The notes below the pieces were generated by a model. The model was given only the letters and a program-made list of their open reading frames with translations, was not told the origin of the DNA and did no database searches. A stretch of DNA of 64,000 nucleotides from Arthrobacter agilis (lineage in GTDB: Bacteria > Actinomycetota > Actinomycetes > Actinomycetales > Micrococcaceae): positions 1-64,000 of the forward strand of contig NZ_VHIM01000009.1 in the NCBI RefSeq assembly GCF_006494655.1. Reading direction: 5' to 3'. Shown here piece after piece: positions 61,283 to 64,000 of this stretch. Positions within the stretch are counted from its first letter, which is position 1, and each line of letters starts with the position of its first letter. The translations under genes were made by a program, and so were the position numbers.

Positions 61283-62863
61283 CTACTCGGCAGCAGGCTT
61301 CTTCGCTGCGGCCCTCTTCGCGGGTGCCTTCTTGGCGGGTGCCTTCTTGGCTGCCTTCTTCGGAGCCTCGTCGGCGTCTGCCGCCTCGGTTCCTGCTGAC
61401 TCGGTCTCAACGGGAGCATCGGCTGCCGCTTCGGCGGGTGCTTCGGCGGGTGCTTCGGCGTCGGCCGGGGCCTCGGCGGGAGTCTCGGCTGTCTCGCCGG
61501 CCTGAGCGTCCTCGACGGTGTCCTGCTCGGTCTCGAGGTCCTCCGCGTTGATCGTCTCCGCGTCGTCGCCTGCAGGGCGGACGAACTCGGTGAGGTCGAT
61601 CGTGGCACCGGTCGTGTCGGTGACGGCGGCGTACTCGAGGACCTTGGCGAGAGCCTTGCGACGGCGCACCTCGCCGACGATCATGGGCACCTGACCGCTC
61701 TGGTCGAGCATCTGGGCGAACTGGTTCGGCTCCATGCCGTACTGGCCGGCGGTCGAGACGATGTAGTCGATCAGCTCGCTCTGGCTGACGCCGACCTCTT
61801 CCTTCTCTGCGACGGCGTCGAGGATGACCTCGTTCTGGAAGGCGCGCTCGGTGTTGGTCCGGACCTCGGCACGGTGCTCCTCGGTGTCGTGGTCCTCACC
61901 GGCGCTGTGGGCGTTCTCGCCGTTGAAGTGCTGCTCGAGCTGCTCCTCGATGACGCTCTCGGGGACGGGTACGGCCACGAGCTCGACGAGCTTGTCGAGC
62001 ACCTTGTCGCGCGCCTCGACGCCCTGGTCCATGAGCTTGGACTCGGAGGCCTGCTTGGCGAGGTCGCTGCGCAGTTCCTCGGCCGTGTCGAACTCGGACG
62101 CCAGCTGGGCGAACTCGTCGTCGACCTCGGGGAGCTCGCGCTCCTTGACGGCCTTGACCAGCACCTTGACCTGCGCGTCGGAGCCGGCGTGCTCGCCGCC
62201 GGCGAGCTTGGTCTCGAAGGTGGCATCCTCATCGGCGGAGAGTCCGGTGACGGCCTCGTCCATGCCCTCGAGCATGGTTCCGGAACCGATCTGGTAGGAG
62301 AGGTCCTGCGCCGAATCGACGTCCTCGCCGTCCACGGAGGCCGTGAGGTCGATGGTGAGGAAGTCGCCGTCCTTGGACGGGCGGTCGACGGCGGTGAGGG
62401 TGCCGAAGCGCCCGCGCAGCTCGTCCATGGCCTTCTGGACGTCCTCGTCGGAGGCCTCGACGGGCTCGACGGTGACCTCGAGGCCCTTGTAGTCGGGCAG
62501 CTCGATCTCGGGCCGGATGTCCAGCTCGACGGTGAAGGTGAGCTGTCCGTCCTTCTTCGACGGATCGGGAACCTCGGTGATCTCCACCTCGGGTCGGCTG
62601 AGCGGACGGATCCCGGTCTCCTGCACGGCGCTCTGGTAGAAGCCGTTGAGGCCGTCGTTGATGGCCGTCTCGATGACGTAGCCACGGCCCACGCGCTGGT
62701 CGATGAGCTGCTGCGGGACCTTGCCCTTGCGGAACCCCGGAACCTGGACCTGGGTGGCGATGGTCTTGTAGGCCTCGTCGATGCTGGGCTTCAGCTCCTC
62801 GAAGGGAACCTCGACGTTCAGCTTCACCCGGGTGGGGGAAAGGGTTTCAACAGCGCTCTTCAC
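61283..62863 (-). CDS. tig: Trigger factor (ribosome-associated chaperone and PPIase)
   Basis: 526 residues. The ribosome-docking loop GFRKGKVP is at 43-50, the PPIase domain at about 155-245 and the C-terminal chaperone arms follow. After about residue 440 comes a tail of about 80 residues: first acidic and Ala/Glu/Pro-rich, then Lys/Ala/Pro repeats ([20 protein letters not shown]). GTG 62863 follows AGGAGTCCTACGCT. It lies in the same direction as clpP1, which begins 250 bp away after a terminator. Confidence 0.95.
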   Translation of the reverse strand: MKSAVETLSPTRVKLNVEVPFEELKPSIDEAYKTIATQVQVPGFRKGKVPQQLIDQRVGRGYVIETAINDGLNGFYQSAVQETGIRPLSRPEVEITEVPDPSKKDGQLTFTVELDIRPEIELPDYKGLEVTVEPVEASDEDVQKAMDELRGRFGTLTAVDRPSKDGDFLTIDLTASVDGEDVDSAQDLSYQIGSGTMLEGMDEAVTGLSADEDATFETKLAGGEHAGSDAQVKVLVKAVKERELPEVDDEFAQLASEFDTAEELRSDLAKQASESKLMDQGVEARDKVLDKLVELVAVPVPESVIEEQLEQHFNGENAHSAGEDHDTEEHRAEVRTNTERAFQNEVILDAVAEKEEVGVSQSELIDYIVSTAGQYGMEPNQFAQMLDQSGQVPMIVGEVRRRKALAKVLEYAAVTDTTGATIDLTEFVRPAGDDAETINAEDLETEQDTVEDAQAGETAETPAEAPADAEAPAEAPAEAAADAPVETESAGTEAADADEAPKKAAKKAPAKKAPAKRAAAKKPAAE

Positions 62864-62932
62864 AGCGTAGGACTCCTGAGATGATTGGGATTGGTTCTGC
62901 AGCGGAGGCACTTTCCTCATCACACGACAGAG

Positions 62933-63006
<74 letters not shown>

Positions 63007-63119
63007 TAAGTGCGAGTGTCAGTCTACGCATCTTTGCGCCAACCACGCACATTTGGCGATAGCCTCCGCGCTGTGGTGTAGTTATATGCGTTCCGCGAGG
63101 CCCTCAGAAGGTCCGCTGC

Positions 63120-63193
63120 GGGGATGTAGCTTAATGGTAAAGCCTCAGTCTTCCAAACTGATTACGCGGGTTCGATTCCCGTCATCCCCTCCA
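63120..63193 (+). tRNA. tRNA-Gly(TCC), CCA encoded
   Basis: Plus-strand cloverleaf: acceptor GGGGATG/CATCCCC, D-arm AGCTTAATGGTAAAGC, anticodon loop CTTCCAA giving TCC, T-arm GGGTTCGATTCCC, discriminator T and genomic CCA at 63191-63193. About 110 bp from the divergent tRNA-Pro, so the promoters share this space. Confidence 0.95.
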
Positions 63194-63283
63194 TCTCACC
63201 ACCGACACCCGGACCCTTGGTCCGGGTGTTCTCGTTTCTGCGGCCGGCTCCTGTCGGAGGTTCCGCCCGCGCCCGCAGGAGCG

Positions 63284-64000
63284 TCAGTCCGCCTGGCAGG
63301 AGGGACACCAGTAGACCGTCCGCGCTGCCATGTCGTCGCTGAGGATGGCTGTCCCGCAGCGGCGGCACGGCTCCCCCGTCCGCTTGTACACGTAGTTCGG
63401 CGCTGACCGCTTCGGCCGTCCGTTGCGGGCCTCGGGCGTCGTCGTGATGATGCGGCCCTCGCGAACGCCGTCCTTCATGAGCCTGACTGTCTCGCTCCAG
63501 ATCGCCCGCGCCTCGTCCTCCCGCAGGAGCTTTCCCGGCCGGCGGGGGTTGATGCCCTGGAGGAAGAGCACCTCGGCCCGGTAGATGTTGCCGATCCCCG
63601 CGATGACCGCCTGGTTCATGAGCTGGATGCCTACCGGCGTGATGCTGGCCATGATCTTCGCGACGAACGCCGAGCCGTCCGATCGGGGCTGCAGCGGGTC
63701 GGGTCCGAGCTTCGCGCGGGCAAGCTTCTCCTCCGCGGTGGTGATCACCTCGCAGGCGGTCGGTCCACGGAGATCGGCCCAGCCGTGGTCGGACACGAGC
63801 CGCACGCGCACGGCGCCGACAGGCGCCGGCGGGCCGGCATAGACCGGCGGACCGCTCTCGGAGGGCGCCTCGCTCTCCCCGACCCTGCGGGGTGCGCCGA
63901 TGCTCGACGCCCCCCGGAACGTCGCATCGCCGCCGAAACTCCACGCCCCGTAGAGCCCGAGGTGCACACGGAGCACGCGGTCGTTGTCGAAGCGCAGGAA
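63284..64000 (-). CDS. nei: Nei-type DNA glycosylase/AP lyase (N-terminus beyond window)
   Basis: 239 C-terminal residues are visible. FDNDRVLRVHLGLYGAWSF is the middle of the N-terminal beta domain; MNQAVIAGIGNIYRAEVLF is the H2TH motif; the zinc finger CRRCG...YWCPSCQ (C-x2-C...C-x2-C) ends the protein. This is the endonuclease VIII/Fpg superfamily which excises oxidised bases; the order and lengths match actinobacterial Nei homologues. The catalytic N-terminal Pro/Glu is outside the window. Gly/Pro-rich insert with EAPSESGPPVYAGPPAPVG is probably a loop. Confidence 0.9.
   Translation of the reverse strand, partial: FLRFDNDRVLRVHLGLYGAWSFGGDATFRGASSIGAPRRVGESEAPSESGPPVYAGPPAPVGAVRVRLVSDHGWADLRGPTACEVITTAEEKLARAKLGPDPLQPRSDGSAFVAKIMASITPVGIQLMNQAVIAGIGNIYRAEVLFLQGINPRRPGKLLREDEARAIWSETVRLMKDGVREGRIITTTPEARNGRPKRSAPNYVYKRTGEPCRRCGTAILSDDMAARTVYWCPSCQAD

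Overview
This window looks like chromosome of a high-GC actinobacterium, most likely a member of the Micrococcaceae close to Arthrobacter. Supporting signs are GC-rich codon use, frequent GTG/TTG starts, 4-bp ATGA operon overlaps, the gene order ileS-folC-DUF4233-ndk, two adjacent clpP genes beside clpX and tig, a ValRS and IleRS of actinobacterial type, a mycothiol-nitroreductase-like DsbA protein, and a translational-type T-box in front of ileS. The genus is inferred from gene content, not from a marker search.

Layout. (1) 0-14 kb is accessory DNA: the right end of an ISL3-like insertion sequence, small stress or housekeeping singletons (ASCH protein, methyltransferase, GNAT, PPK2, TPR), two adjacent frameshifted genes, then a minus-strand lipid block (fatty acid desaturase, a fused double alpha/beta hydrolase) and a diacylglycerol-kinase-like gene, an HTH/membrane pair and a DUF3060 lipoprotein. 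(2) 14-22 kb is a xylo-oligosaccharide utilisation operon: ABC binding protein, two permeases, GH3 beta-xylosidase, cytoplasmic GH10 xylanase and an NAD-dependent epimerase-like protein. It is preceded by two identical CGAAACTTTCG palindromes and has no ATPase or regulator gene of its own. (3) 22-36 kb is a patchwork of regulators, SDR, small membrane proteins and secreted proteins. It contains an unusual number of broken genes (Nudix, VOC, RidA, two hydrolases truncated tail to tail). (4) 36-39 kb holds a compact XRE-cupin / B3-B4 editing-domain / EamA exporter unit with a palindromic operator over the regulator start. (5) 39-64 kb is core genome: AKR, ndk, DUF4233, folC, ileS with T-box, P450, DAGK and SDR, a frameshifted flavin disulfide reductase, methyltransferase, DUF2254, valS, DsbA-like protein, a long GAPDH, clpX, clpP2, clpP1, tig, tRNA-Pro, tRNA-Gly and the start-truncated nei-type glycosylase at the window edge.

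How they work together. The xylan operon imports xylobiose or xylo-oligosaccharides and finishes hydrolysis inside the cell. The ileS leader couples IleRS synthesis to uncharged tRNA-Ile. ClpX, ClpP1, ClpP2 and trigger factor form the usual protein quality-control block. The most intriguing candidate system is the XRE-cupin/B3-4/EamA unit, which may sense, edit and export a toxic or non-cognate amino acid (inference). All similarity statements come from reading motifs; no database search was run.
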